Shown here in pieces: positions 1 to 7,858 of a stretch of 64,000 nucleotides of DNA. The notes under the pieces were generated by a model. It was not told the origin of the DNA and made no database searches. It saw only the letters and a list, made by a program, of their open reading frames with translations. The DNA lies in the IMG/VR virus record IMGVR_UViG_3300026484_000402, positions 16,341 through 80,340 of that record; one strand, written 5' to 3'. The translations under genes and the position numbers were made by a program. Position 1 is the first letter of the stretch; each line of letters begins with the position of its first letter. Source of the stretch: a virus.

Positions 1-254
1 ATTCTTTTTAAATCTTTTAAAACAAGCTCAGTAACCCCTTTATTGTCATCAGTTACTAATAGATGTTTTTTATTATCGTCTTTAAAACCGCAAAAATAAT
101 TTAAATCTTCCCATTTTTTTAATTTTTCAAACGTCTCTTTTTGTAATTCTTCTTTAATTTTTGATACCTCAAATATATCTTCTTCAGAGATTTTAAATTT
201 TTGTCTATTTTGAAGAAAATTAAATAATTTATTTTTTATATTGATAAGACTCAT
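1..254 (-). CDS. Hypothetical protein, 3' part beyond window edge
   Basis: An open frame starts with ATG at 254-252 and runs without a stop through the left edge, giving 84 residues of an incomplete protein. The start overlaps the stop of the upstream gene in an ATGA arrangement, so translation is probably coupled. The visible part is charged and mostly helical (Lys, Glu, Asp-rich) with a single Trp-Glu-Asp patch near residue 52. No family is recognised. It is the last visible member of the minus-strand replication block. Confidence 0.6.
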   Translation of the reverse strand, partial: MSLINIKNKLFNFLQNRQKFKISEEDIFEVSKIKEELQKETFEKLKKWEDLNYFCGFKDDNKKHLLVTDDNKGVTELVLKDLKR

Positions 255-718
255 TTTATTCCTTTCACACTTGAAGTAATATCTTTTACTACTTCTGTTG
301 ATTTAACCATTGCTTTTTCGTCTAAATGATAAAAAACCATTAAACCGCCTATAAAAAGCAAGATTCCTAACACTATTGAAAAAATTATTTTAAATGGAGA
401 TTCAATAAAGAAACGATACCACTTCTTTTTAGTGCTAGGTTTAGTTTTGTCATACAATATATAAATATACTCTTGTTGTATATCTATAATACACCATGTC
501 ATTTCAGAAATTGTCAGTTTTAATTTTTTCTGCTCAGTTTCTATTTTAGAAGCCAATGTAATGATAAAATCGCTTATTTCTTCTACGTTTTGAGCTTTAG
601 TTAAATTGTAATAAATTTGTAAGTCGTTATTAGATAATGTGTCGTTATGCAATTCTTTTAGAACGTTTTTCAATTTTTCAATATATTCTTTTAGTTTTTC
701 ATCTTTTACTGAAGACAT
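251..718 (-). CDS. Hypothetical protein with C-terminal membrane helix
   Basis: This 155-residue protein has a long, charged, helical N-terminal region and one strongly hydrophobic segment at about residues 108-131 (around the string IIFSIVLGILLFIGGLMVF). A short polar tail follows. It is probably a single-pass membrane protein with its bulk in the cytoplasm, but function is not recognised. It stands first after a clear promoter (743-770) and its stop overlaps the next start, so it begins a two-gene unit that continues past the window edge. Confidence 0.65.
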   Translation of the reverse strand: MSSVKDEKLKEYIEKLKNVLKELHNDTLSNNDLQIYYNLTKAQNVEEISDFIITLASKIETEQKKLKLTISEMTWCIIDIQQEYIYILYDKTKPSTKKKWYRFFIESPFKIIFSIVLGILLFIGGLMVFYHLDEKAMVKSTEVVKDITSSVKGIK

Positions 719-742
719 TGCTGACCTTTGTATTTTTAAATA

Positions 743-770
743 ATTATAATAAATATTTTGAAGTCAGCAA
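743..770 (-). promoter_or_regulatory. Sigma70-type promoter upstream of 718
   Basis: On the minus strand a TATAAT -10 box lies at 748-743 and TTGCTG at 770-765 serves as a -35 with a 16-base spacer. The predicted start is near 736, leaving a short leader before the ATG at 718. The preceding ssb gene ends at 803, so this promoter starts a new transcript in the otherwise co-directional block. Confidence 0.55.
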
Positions 771-802
771 AAAAAAATAAAAAAAAGACGGAAAAAAGGA
801 GA

Positions 803-1225
803 TTAAAAAGGTATCTCACTCTCGTCTATATTGTCTCCGTATTCATTATCGTAGTATTGATAATTTTTATTTTTTTCTTGATTGTTCTTGTTGTTTGCAT
901 TATTGTTCTTTTTTGACAATATTCTAATATCGGAAGCAAGGACATATGTTTTACTTTTATTGTTTCCATCTTTGTCTTTCCAAGTGTCTATTTTTATTTT
1001 TCCTGATAATTCAATTAAATCACCTTTATTTGTATAATTGTTTATAAATTCAGCATTGTTACCCAATAATTTAATTGGGATAAATTCAGTAACTTCTTGA
1101 TATGCCCCTTTTACTTTTTCATTGTCAGATACAGCTATATTTATTTCTAAAATACTAAACCCATTTGGTGTTTTTGTTAGCTCTCTTTTAGAAGATATTC
1201 TTCCAGATAAACATACTTTGTTCAT
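803..1225 (-). CDS. ssb: Single-stranded DNA-binding protein (SSB)
   Basis: This 140-residue protein has the bacterial SSB layout. The N-terminal OB fold starts MNKVCLSGRISSKRELTKTP, is followed by a beta strand with EINIAVSDN, then FIPIKLLGNNAEF (equivalent to the V.WG..AE region), and ends with VLASDIRILSKK. A low-complexity Asn/Lys linker (about residues 107-122) leads to the acidic tail ending DESEIPF, the classical partner-docking tip. It would coat single strands at the phage fork and recruit replication proteins. It overlaps its upstream neighbour by four bases and sits with primase, helicase and recombination genes, which supports the assignment. Confidence 0.93.
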   Translation of the reverse strand: MNKVCLSGRISSKRELTKTPNGFSILEINIAVSDNEKVKGAYQEVTEFIPIKLLGNNAEFINNYTNKGDLIELSGKIKIDTWKDKDGNNKSKTYVLASDIRILSKKNNNANNKNNQEKNKNYQYYDNEYGDNIDESEIPF

Positions 1226-1611
1226 TTTTGTTCCTTTATTATTTGTTTTAAGACGTCTTCTTTATCATCTACTATTGAAGACAAGCAAGACCATATGTCG
1301 CTTATTTTTATTAAAGTTTCAGCTATACTTAATTCATCCGTAATTAAAGATACCAGGTTTTTTATAATTTCTGCTTCAGGATTTAAAAATGATGAATGTT
1401 CATTATAAAAAACATCACTTAATAATGCTGGTGAGTGCGCTCCTTTTACAAGAGTTAATTTTATTACGTTTGAAACTAACTCAGCTTCGTCATAGTTTTC
1501 TCCTGCCATTTTTAATGCAGATTCTTTTATAGCTAAAGATACATATAAGTCAAAAGAATTTTGGTCTACATTTGGCTTAATTATTTCAAAAGCATTAATT
1601 AAATTATTCAT
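1222..1611 (-). CDS. Hypothetical helical protein between groEL and ssb
   Basis: The longest frame starts at 1626, but a GGAGG ribosome site lies seven bases before an internal ATG at 1611-1609. I take that start, which gives 129 residues beginning MNNLINAFEIIK. The protein looks all-helical and carries no motif I recognise. It overlaps the end of the chaperonin gene by eight bases and the ssb start by four, so the three are probably translated as a coupled set. A role with the chaperonin or SSB is possible only by position. Confidence 0.7.
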   Translation of the reverse strand: MNNLINAFEIIKPNVDQNSFDLYVSLAIKESALKMAGENYDEAELVSNVIKLTLVKGAHSPALLSDVFYNEHSSFLNPEAEIIKNLVSLITDELSIAETLIKISDIWSCLSSIVDDKEDVLKQIIKEQK

Positions 1612-3028
1612 GCCCAACCTCCACATTTACAATATATGAAATATTGTTTAAAAGAATGGCTAATTCAGATGAGGATTTTAACACCTCTTCAATAGTTAAT
1701 GCAGAATCATAAATGTCTTTTGCGTCATCAATATTGTAACCGTTCTTTTCAATTTTATTTTTTATAGCTGAAAAAATTTCAACAAAAGCATTAGGATTGG
1801 ATGTTATATCATTAAGCTTCAAATAACTTTTACCAGCGCCTGGCATTGCGCCGTATATTTTTGATTTGTAATATGAATGAAGAGCATCGTCAACTCTGTC
1901 TCTTATCTCTTTTGCTTTGTTCTCTATTGACGTACCTATTATTATTTTCACAACTTCTCTTTCAAGTATTGCCAATATGGCTCTATATTTCGCAGCTTCA
2001 TAATCATCTTTTGAATCACGTAACATAGCTTTGTATTTTTCTATTAGTTTAAAATCTTTTTCTCCTTCAATGTTCTCAACAGTTAAATAATTGTTATGAA
2101 AAAAAGCATTTTTAGGCGGTGTAAAGCCGTCAATATCAACATCTGACAAATATGCTCCATAATCAATTCCACTAATAGGAGCATTCAAAGAAGAAGATAT
2201 TATTTTTATAATATCAACGTTTTTCATAACTTCATCTCCACCTACAACAATAGGTAATATATTCATTACGCCTTGGAGGTGATTTATGGATAAAACACCT
2301 ATTGCATCATCACTAAACCCGTTTGCTATGATAATAAGATTTTTATATCCGTACTCTCTGGCTTTTTCCAGTAGTTCAACACACTCCCTTTCTGTTTCCA
2401 CTGTTCCAGCATTACAAACTATCAGAGGCGAAGGCATTTTAATTTTATTTTGATTTTCAAATACTTCTGCAGCCGTCTTGCACCTTATTAATACACCGTT
2501 TATTATTTCCACTTTTGATTTTGAGTTAAGTTTTGTTTCAACAACTATATTATCAGATGTTGACAATTCTAGAGCTGAATTAATTAAGTCTGCCAAATTT
2601 TTATCTCCTGATACGGCAGTAAGCACTATTTTGTCTTTTATTTTATCTATATTTTTTATTTTTATTTGATTAATTTTTTCAACCATTTCTTCTATCTTTG
2701 AAGAAAGTTGCTCCTCTGTAATTTGATTGCTTTTTAATGCGTTTAGCATTTTTTCAGCCAATACGATTGTTGATGTTGTGCCGTCACCGGCTTTCCTTAA
2801 TACAGACTCAGAGGCTTCTTTTATAACCGTTACTATGTTGTTTACATATGGGTTGTTGCTTCTTATAAGTCTTAAACATGAAACACCGTCTTTTGTTGTG
2901 TGAACATTGTGCTCATTTCCTATTACAACATATTTTCCTGCCGGTCCTAAAGTTTCAGAAACAAATCCGCTTACGTCTGATAATATCTTTTCTATCGCAG
3001 TAGGTTTTGCGAAATTGTACATTTCCAT
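1604..3028 (-). CDS. groEL: GroEL-like chaperonin
   Basis: This 474-residue protein is a group I chaperonin subunit: it should form rings that fold proteins with ATP. Near the N-terminus TLGPAGKYVVIG (residues about 26-37), TTKDGVS (44-50) and GDGTTSTIVLA (81-91) match the canonical TLGPKGRNVV, TKDGVSV and GDGTTTATVLA ATP-pocket motifs, with both catalytic aspartates kept. Late in the protein RVDDALHSYYKSKIYGAMPG aligns with the E. coli stretch [20 protein letters not shown], keeping the third aspartate. It is about 70 residues shorter than GroEL and lacks the GGM tail. AAGGAG precedes the chosen ATG, which overlaps the primase stop as TAATG. A GroES partner is encoded at 30419-30676. Confidence 0.92.
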   Translation of the reverse strand: MEMYNFAKPTAIEKILSDVSGFVSETLGPAGKYVVIGNEHNVHTTKDGVSCLRLIRSNNPYVNNIVTVIKEASESVLRKAGDGTTSTIVLAEKMLNALKSNQITEEQLSSKIEEMVEKINQIKIKNIDKIKDKIVLTAVSGDKNLADLINSALELSTSDNIVVETKLNSKSKVEIINGVLIRCKTAAEVFENQNKIKMPSPLIVCNAGTVETERECVELLEKAREYGYKNLIIIANGFSDDAIGVLSINHLQGVMNILPIVVGGDEVMKNVDIIKIISSSLNAPISGIDYGAYLSDVDIDGFTPPKNAFFHNNYLTVENIEGEKDFKLIEKYKAMLRDSKDDYEAAKYRAILAILEREVVKIIIGTSIENKAKEIRDRVDDALHSYYKSKIYGAMPGAGKSYLKLNDITSNPNAFVEIFSAIKNKIEKNGYNIDDAKDIYDSALTIEEVLKSSSELAILLNNISYIVNVEVGHE

Positions 3029-4512
3029 TAAATACTCCTTATTTGATTTATAAGCGTTTTTTTGTCTGAATACGACATTGAAGATTGTTTAATTTGATTG
3101 ATTTTTTTTAATTTTAAGCTTTCAATTACGCCTTCATACATTTCATCAAATTCTTCGTCTCCTATTATGTCGCATTCTAATTTTTTAATCATTTTTTCGT
3201 TTATATCCATACCCGTTAATGTTGATAATTTTTCTATCTCTTTTTTAAGACCATTTATAAGACAATATTTTATAACCATACATTCTTCAATAGTGATGTT
3301 TGATGGTTTTTGTTGCTTAAAAATAGACACATCTCCATTTGTTTTTGCGATATATCTTTCAATTATCTCTTCTTGTATAGGGTATGGGTATTTATCTATT
3401 GTAGATTTTAGCTCATCCAATCCTTTTATTTTTTTCTCCGTATTACCACTGATTAAATACTCAACAACAAATGCCGTTCCTGACATATTGTTTTTTATTC
3501 TTCTTAAAAACTCATTAATCCCATATTGAGAAACTATATCTGCAGGGTCGTTATCTTTTAAAAAAGTTACTTTTGGTATTACTCCGTTTTGCAGCATTAT
3601 ATTTGTTGCTTTATACGCAGCATTATATCCAGCTTTATCACCATCATAGCAAATCAATATCTTTTTGTCTTTTATATGATTTAACTGCATCTTTGTAAAT
3701 GCAGTACCCTGGCTTGCTACAGCTATATCAAAACCGGCTTGATGTAAGAGTATTACATCTATTTGCCCTTCTACTAAAACAATTTTTTTTCTTTTTTTAT
3801 CTACGAAATTTAACCCATATAAAATATTTCTTTTTTTAAAATATTCACTTTCCGGAGAATTTACGTATTTTGACTTACTTTTACCTGTAATATCTCTCCC
3901 TGAAAAACCAACTATAGTTCCAAACTTGTTAAAAATAGGAAACATTAACCTGTTATAAAACTTAGGATAATACTCATTTTTTTCTTTATCATATCCAAGA
4001 ATTTTTAGTTTTAAATACTCTTTTACATATGAGGTATTGAGCATAAAGTTTAATACATCTTTATATGCTGGAGCATATCCTATTCCAAATTTTTCGATAC
4101 TACTATCGTTTATCCCTCTCGAGTATATATATTGCTTTATTCTTTCATTTAAATTCTTTTTAAAGAAATACTGAAGCGTGTCGATAGCATTTGAGTAAAA
4201 CATCTCGTCTTCATCAGAATCTTCATATTCCACCTCTACTTTTAATATATCAGCACCCCTTTTAACTGCATCAGGAAAAGTTAAACTTTCATATTCCATA
4301 ATGAAGCTTATAGGCCCCTTACCTCCTTTTCCGCTTGAAAAATCTTTCCAAATACCTTTACTTGGTGAAACAGTAAAAGAGGGTGTTTTTTCTGAATTAA
4401 ACGGAGAAAAGCCAACATATAGGCTCCCCCTTTTTTTTAAATCTACATAACTACTTATTATCTCCACCAGGTATTGATTCACTGTTTCTATTGTTGTTTG
4501 TTTTATTTTCAT
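3028..4512 (-). CDS. dnaG: DnaG-type DNA primase with degenerate zinc domain
   Basis: This 494-residue protein makes RNA primers at the fork. The N-terminus keeps the CHC2 domain fold (YVDLKKRGSLYVG, then NSEKTPSFTVSPSKG), but the cysteine/histidine ligands are replaced: CPFH has become SPFN, and the second CxxC knuckle reads KDFSS. The catalytic half is intact by eye: NRLMFPIFNKFGTIVGFSGR of the RNAP-basic domain, then TOPRIM motifs IVLVEGQIDV and CYDGDKAGYNA. The C-terminal 140 residues are unassigned and may bind the helicase. The start at 4512 has GGAG eight bases upstream and aligns with the usual DnaG N-terminus, so the 62-base overlap with the preceding gene seems real. Confidence 0.92.
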   Translation of the reverse strand: MKIKQTTIETVNQYLVEIISSYVDLKKRGSLYVGFSPFNSEKTPSFTVSPSKGIWKDFSSGKGGKGPISFIMEYESLTFPDAVKRGADILKVEVEYEDSDEDEMFYSNAIDTLQYFFKKNLNERIKQYIYSRGINDSSIEKFGIGYAPAYKDVLNFMLNTSYVKEYLKLKILGYDKEKNEYYPKFYNRLMFPIFNKFGTIVGFSGRDITGKSKSKYVNSPESEYFKKRNILYGLNFVDKKRKKIVLVEGQIDVILLHQAGFDIAVASQGTAFTKMQLNHIKDKKILICYDGDKAGYNAAYKATNIMLQNGVIPKVTFLKDNDPADIVSQYGINEFLRRIKNNMSGTAFVVEYLISGNTEKKIKGLDELKSTIDKYPYPIQEEIIERYIAKTNGDVSIFKQQKPSNITIEECMVIKYCLINGLKKEIEKLSTLTGMDINEKMIKKLECDIIGDEEFDEMYEGVIESLKLKKINQIKQSSMSYSDKKTLINQIRSI

Positions 4513-4957
4513 CCCTCACTCCAATTGTTTTGTTAGCTAGAGAAATCTCAAGGTCTTTAATTATTGATTTTATTATTTCTTCAGCTTTTGTGTTATCGTT
4601 TTTTGCAGTAGCTTTTATAATTATAGACAATATAAATGCTATATCTGAATTGTCCAGTTCTTTATTTATTTTAAATTGTCCGTTTTCTTCTTTGATTATT
4701 TCTAGACCATCTATCTTATTTATCTTTTCTTCGTTGGAAATTTTTGTTTCCAAAAAGTTTTTAAAGATATTTAAAAAGTCTTTATACTCTTTATCTATTG
4801 AAACAATTAAAGGCTCTGCGCTTCTTAGAGATTTTTCAAGACCATTTATTAAACAATTGTTCACAAATACGCTTACAAAAAGTACATAAGCTTCATTTAA
4901 ACCTAAATCCCCGTTTACTCTTATACCTTGTTTTTCTTTTATCATTGTTAATTTCAT
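4451..4957 (-). CDS. Hypothetical helical protein preceding primase
   Basis: This 168-residue protein has an AAGGAG ribosome site five bases before its ATG. It is predicted largely helical with a polar Asn-rich tail (NKTNNNRNSES). Two central stretches of aliphatic residues (around VLFVSVFVNNCLI and IAFILSIIIKATA) look like buried helices rather than membrane spans, because charged residues surround them. No family is recognised. Its 3' end overlaps the primase gene by 62 bases, an unusually long coupling that suggests matched expression with primase. Confidence 0.7.
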   Translation of the reverse strand: MKLTMIKEKQGIRVNGDLGLNEAYVLFVSVFVNNCLINGLEKSLRSAEPLIVSIDKEYKDFLNIFKNFLETKISNEEKINKIDGLEIIKEENGQFKINKELDNSDIAFILSIIIKATAKNDNTKAEEIIKSIIKDLEISLANKTIGVRDENKTNNNRNSESIPGGDNK

Positions 4958-4976
4958 TTGCTCTCCTTATATTTAA

Positions 4977-5099
4977 TTAATTTTTATGACCACCATGGAT
5001 AATCCACAATATGCATCCCCATATAAATGCAAAAACATATTCTACACCAAAGAAAATAAACCTAATTATAGCAAGAAGAATACCAAATGCAGCACCCAT
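4977..5099 (-). CDS. Small 40-residue membrane protein
   Basis: ATG at 5099-5097 opens a 40-residue frame ending TAA at 4977. The product begins MGAAFGILLAIIRFIFFGVE and is almost entirely hydrophobic, closing with the polar HGGHKN. The start overlaps the stop of the upstream gene as TAATG, and AGGA lies seven bases before it, so translation is plausible. It fills what would otherwise be a gap of about 140 bases. It could be a small inner-membrane protein of the takeover program; function is unknown. Confidence 0.5.
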   Translation of the reverse strand: MGAAFGILLAIIRFIFFGVEYVFAFIWGCILWIIHGGHKN

Positions 5100-5551
5100 T
5101 ATTCGTCCTTTTTGTGATATTTTTTCTTCATTGGAGGATTTTTCTTAGTTATTTTGTCTAAAAATCTCTGCATTGCTTCTTCATCCATTAACGCAGCCCA
5201 TTTTTCAAATTTCTTAACATCAAGCAATAGCGTTTGTTGTCCTTTTTTTATTTCATCAGCCATTACTATGATGCTATTTTTTAGCCCCTCTATAATGTCA
5301 GAAGCCAGTTCTTCAAACGTTAAGATTTCATCTACATCAGATGATGTTAACTCATTTGCTTTTACGTATTTTAAATACGAAACAGTATTTTTAGATTTGA
5401 TAAGCGAAGCTAATGTTTTAATAAGCTCCATATTCAATTCTTGTTTAGGTAGGAATGTAGAAGCAATTGATATTTTATCTTTTAAGTCATCAATTGCCTC
5501 TTTCAAAGATTTGTTTTCATCCAAAATTTGTTCCATTTCCTTTTTAAGCAT
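5099..5551 (-). CDS. Hypothetical coiled-coil protein
   Basis: This 150-residue protein opens with a heptad-like helix (MLKKEMEQILDENKSLKEAI) that should form a coiled coil over about residues 1-30. A helical middle part and a basic tail rich in Lys and His follow. The strongly basic C-terminus (PPMKKKYHKK) could contact nucleic acid. It lies between the small membrane protein and two replication-associated genes in the same direction. No family is recognised. Confidence 0.65.
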   Translation of the reverse strand: MLKKEMEQILDENKSLKEAIDDLKDKISIASTFLPKQELNMELIKTLASLIKSKNTVSYLKYVKANELTSSDVDEILTFEELASDIIEGLKNSIIVMADEIKKGQQTLLLDVKKFEKWAALMDEEAMQRFLDKITKKNPPMKKKYHKKDE

Positions 5552-5581
5552 CGTTCATCCTTTTTTATAATTATACCAATA

Positions 5582-5839
5582 TTATCGATTATTCAGTAGT
5601 TCTATTGTCTTGTCTAAAGAACCACTTTTAATATCTGACACAATTCTAACCAATATCTCTTTTTTGTTATTGGTAAAAGATATTGGTTCTATGATATGCC
5701 CCTTATATTTAAATTTTATAGATGTAAATGTTTCATATTCGCAAACAGACAAAGCTTCAATGTCTTTTGCCCTGGATTGCTTTTTAATCCAATCTTCAAT
5801 TTCTTTTTTCTTTTCATCTGTCAATTTTTTTTCAGTCAT
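5582..5839 (-). CDS. Hypothetical small protein
   Basis: This 85-residue protein starts with a charged helix (MTEKKLTDEKKKEIEDWIKK) followed by a small alpha/beta part containing FKYKGHIIEPISF. The ATG overlaps the end of the helicase-loader-like gene by eight bases, a sign of coupled translation. No known motif is visible. By position it may be an accessory replication factor, but this is only inference. Confidence 0.6.
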   Translation of the reverse strand: MTEKKLTDEKKKEIEDWIKKQSRAKDIEALSVCEYETFTSIKFKYKGHIIEPISFTNNKKEILVRIVSDIKSGSLDKTIELLNNR

Positions 5840-6503
5840 CGATTACCTCGATTCCACCATTTTTTATTAAAGATTCTACATCTTTTTTTGGTAAATCAAC
5901 TTTTACCAGAGAATTGTTTCCTTTTATAGCGAATAAAGTATTATCGCTAAACAAATATCCGTTCCATACATTACCTTGTTTATCCTTAACTCTCACAAGA
6001 GAGGGAGCATAATCTTCGTATACTTCCTGACTTATAAAAGTTTTTAAATGTTTCATATAAGTAGTGTCACCTATATCTTCACGATATAAATCAATGATGT
6101 GCATTGCTATTTCAGGTCTTATTTTAGATAACTTTGATTTTTTCCATTTCTCAAAAGCATCTTTTTTGGAACCCGGATTGTGTTTTTCTCTATTGTAATG
6201 TTTCCATATCTTTTCAAAAGGTTCAGGATATTTGTTTTTAAGACTTGGTACTTCTACACCATTAATGTCTTCAATGCTTATTTTGGTAAGATGAATTTTC
6301 CCATTTCCTTTTACTTCTATAATGTTTGTTTCTTTTAATTCAGAGAAAACCTTTTTTTTTCTTGAATCGCTCCAAAAAAACACATCAATATCGTTTATTG
6401 TAGGAAATTCTTTTTCAGATTCTACTATTTTCTGATACAAAACCGCACATTCTACCCCTATCTTTTTAGCTAAAAGCCCATCAAAAACAACAGGTTTTTT
6501 CAT
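5832..6503 (-). CDS. Replication initiation / helicase-loader-like protein
   Basis: This 223-residue protein has an N-terminal part that may be a winged helix (about residues 1-85) and a central segment reading PEPFEKIWKHYNREKHNPGS, then KKDAFEKWKK and YMKHLKTFISQEVYEDY. That pattern (F..W..Y...K...K..A...W, later a Y-K-H-..FI..E.Y..) is typical of the C-terminal domain of phage replication proteins that recruit the replicative helicase. It lies immediately downstream of the DnaB-like helicase gene and ahead of primase, fitting a loader role. Assignment is by motif resemblance and context, not by a firm family match. Confidence 0.6.
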   Translation of the reverse strand: MKKPVVFDGLLAKKIGVECAVLYQKIVESEKEFPTINDIDVFFWSDSRKKKVFSELKETNIIEVKGNGKIHLTKISIEDINGVEVPSLKNKYPEPFEKIWKHYNREKHNPGSKKDAFEKWKKSKLSKIRPEIAMHIIDLYREDIGDTTYMKHLKTFISQEVYEDYAPSLVRVKDKQGNVWNGYLFSDNTLFAIKGNNSLVKVDLPKKDVESLIKNGGIEVIDD

Positions 6504-6513
6504 TCTTCACTCC

Positions 6514-7842
6514 TTATACTTCTGGTATAGCGTCTAAATCTATACTACTCATATCTATAGAAGGTGACATTTCTACAACTTGAGCAGCTTCATCGTCCCC
6601 AACCCTTACGTATTTACCGTTAAACCAAGTTTCACATACTCCAGTAGACCCGTCTCTTTGTTTTAAAATAATAAGTTCCATTTTTGATGGATTAGGCTCT
6701 TCTTTTTCTTTACCATCTTTGACAAGATAATAAGCTTCTCTGTATAGACCTATAATAGTATCTGCATCTTCTTCTATACTACCAGATTCTCTTAGGTCCG
6801 ATAATGTAGGTCTTCTGTTTGGTCTATTTTCTATAGACCTGTTTAGCTGTGACAGCAACCATATTTTAGCACCGGTTGTTTTTGCCACTTTTTTTAATTT
6901 TTTCGTTATATATCCAACTTTGTGATGTGTGCTAGAAAAATCTTCATCAACCGTTATCCAACCTAAATGGTCGATGAAAAAATCCTCGATTTCAGGGTTA
7001 GACATTCTTATTTTTGTAATCATATTGCAAATACTTGTTATGTTATTGACGCTGTCAATTACATTGAACCATCTATCGAGCGATATTAACTTTTTCTTTG
7101 CTTCAAGATATTTGTTATAATCGCTCAATCTCCCTTTTATAATTTCATTTATGGGAATTTCCCCAACATTTGATAATGCTCTGGCAGTAATTTTTTCTTC
7201 AGGCATTTCAAGAGAAAATATCACACTCCCTTTTTTTAACTTCGCCTTATTTAAAGCTACCGAGACAATAAAGCCTGTTTTACCCATAGATGGTCTAGCA
7301 CCAACAACAATTAAATCCCCAGGAGATGTTACAAGCCTATTATCTAAAGATGGTATTCCAGTTACGCTTACATTGTTTTTTATTTCTTCCATCTGTTTTT
7401 CTAATTTTTCTATTTGTTGCTCAACTGTATTTATAGTAACATCTTCAGATGGAATTTCAACGTTTGATAATTCAGAATTGATGTCTATTTTTTCGCCATT
7501 TTTTATTTTTTCTAGCATTAAAGAAAGTTTGGCGGTCAACTGTCTATTATAATATGCCTCTTGAATATTTTTTAAATGTATAGGCATTGTTTTATCTGTT
7601 GCTACTACACCAAGTAAAACATCCTGAACTTCTGTGTTGTTATCGGGAAAGAAAGACATTATTATGTCGTCACTAATGTCTTCTTTCCTAAAAAACAAAT
7701 CAAATATAATGTCATATATTTGTTGATGTATAGTTAAGAAAAAATGTTTTTTATTAATGTCGGCTATATATTTTTCTCTTAACTTTTCTACTTTTATTAA
7801 TGTGGAAAGTATTATTTTCTCTGAAGGTATATTGCTCAACAT
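6514..7842 (-). CDS. dnaB: DnaB-like replicative DNA helicase
   Basis: This 442-residue protein is the fork helicase, a hexameric 5'-3' translocase. It has the short N-terminal helical domain (about residues 1-120), a linker helix, and a RecA-like C-terminal domain. The Walker A motif is GARPSMGKTGF (about residue 180), the Walker B-like strand is IEDFFIDHLGWI, and the DnaB signature LLSQLNRSIENRP..RPTLSDLRESGSIEEDADTII includes the arginine-finger region. Length fits the family (about 450). A strong AAGGAG precedes ATG 7842. It is followed by a probable loader gene and preceded by the exonuclease/RecT pair. Confidence 0.96.
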   Translation of the reverse strand: MLSNIPSEKIILSTLIKVEKLREKYIADINKKHFFLTIHQQIYDIIFDLFFRKEDISDDIIMSFFPDNNTEVQDVLLGVVATDKTMPIHLKNIQEAYYNRQLTAKLSLMLEKIKNGEKIDINSELSNVEIPSEDVTINTVEQQIEKLEKQMEEIKNNVSVTGIPSLDNRLVTSPGDLIVVGARPSMGKTGFIVSVALNKAKLKKGSVIFSLEMPEEKITARALSNVGEIPINEIIKGRLSDYNKYLEAKKKLISLDRWFNVIDSVNNITSICNMITKIRMSNPEIEDFFIDHLGWITVDEDFSSTHHKVGYITKKLKKVAKTTGAKIWLLSQLNRSIENRPNRRPTLSDLRESGSIEEDADTIIGLYREAYYLVKDGKEKEEPNPSKMELIILKQRDGSTGVCETWFNGKYVRVGDDEAAQVVEMSPSIDMSSIDLDAIPEV

Positions 7843-7858
7843 TTACATCTCCTTCTGT

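Noticed and set aside
775-835. Intrinsic terminator after ssb
   Set aside because: A GAGAT/ATCTC stem and T-rich stretches exist, but the stem is short and 15 bases separate it from the main T run. Too weak to annotate.
1604-3028. P-loop ATPase site suggested by GAGKS in the GroEL-like protein
   Set aside because: The GAGKS string falls where GroEL has the VAGGG segment, so it is a chance likeness to Walker A. The chaperonin alignment explains the region.
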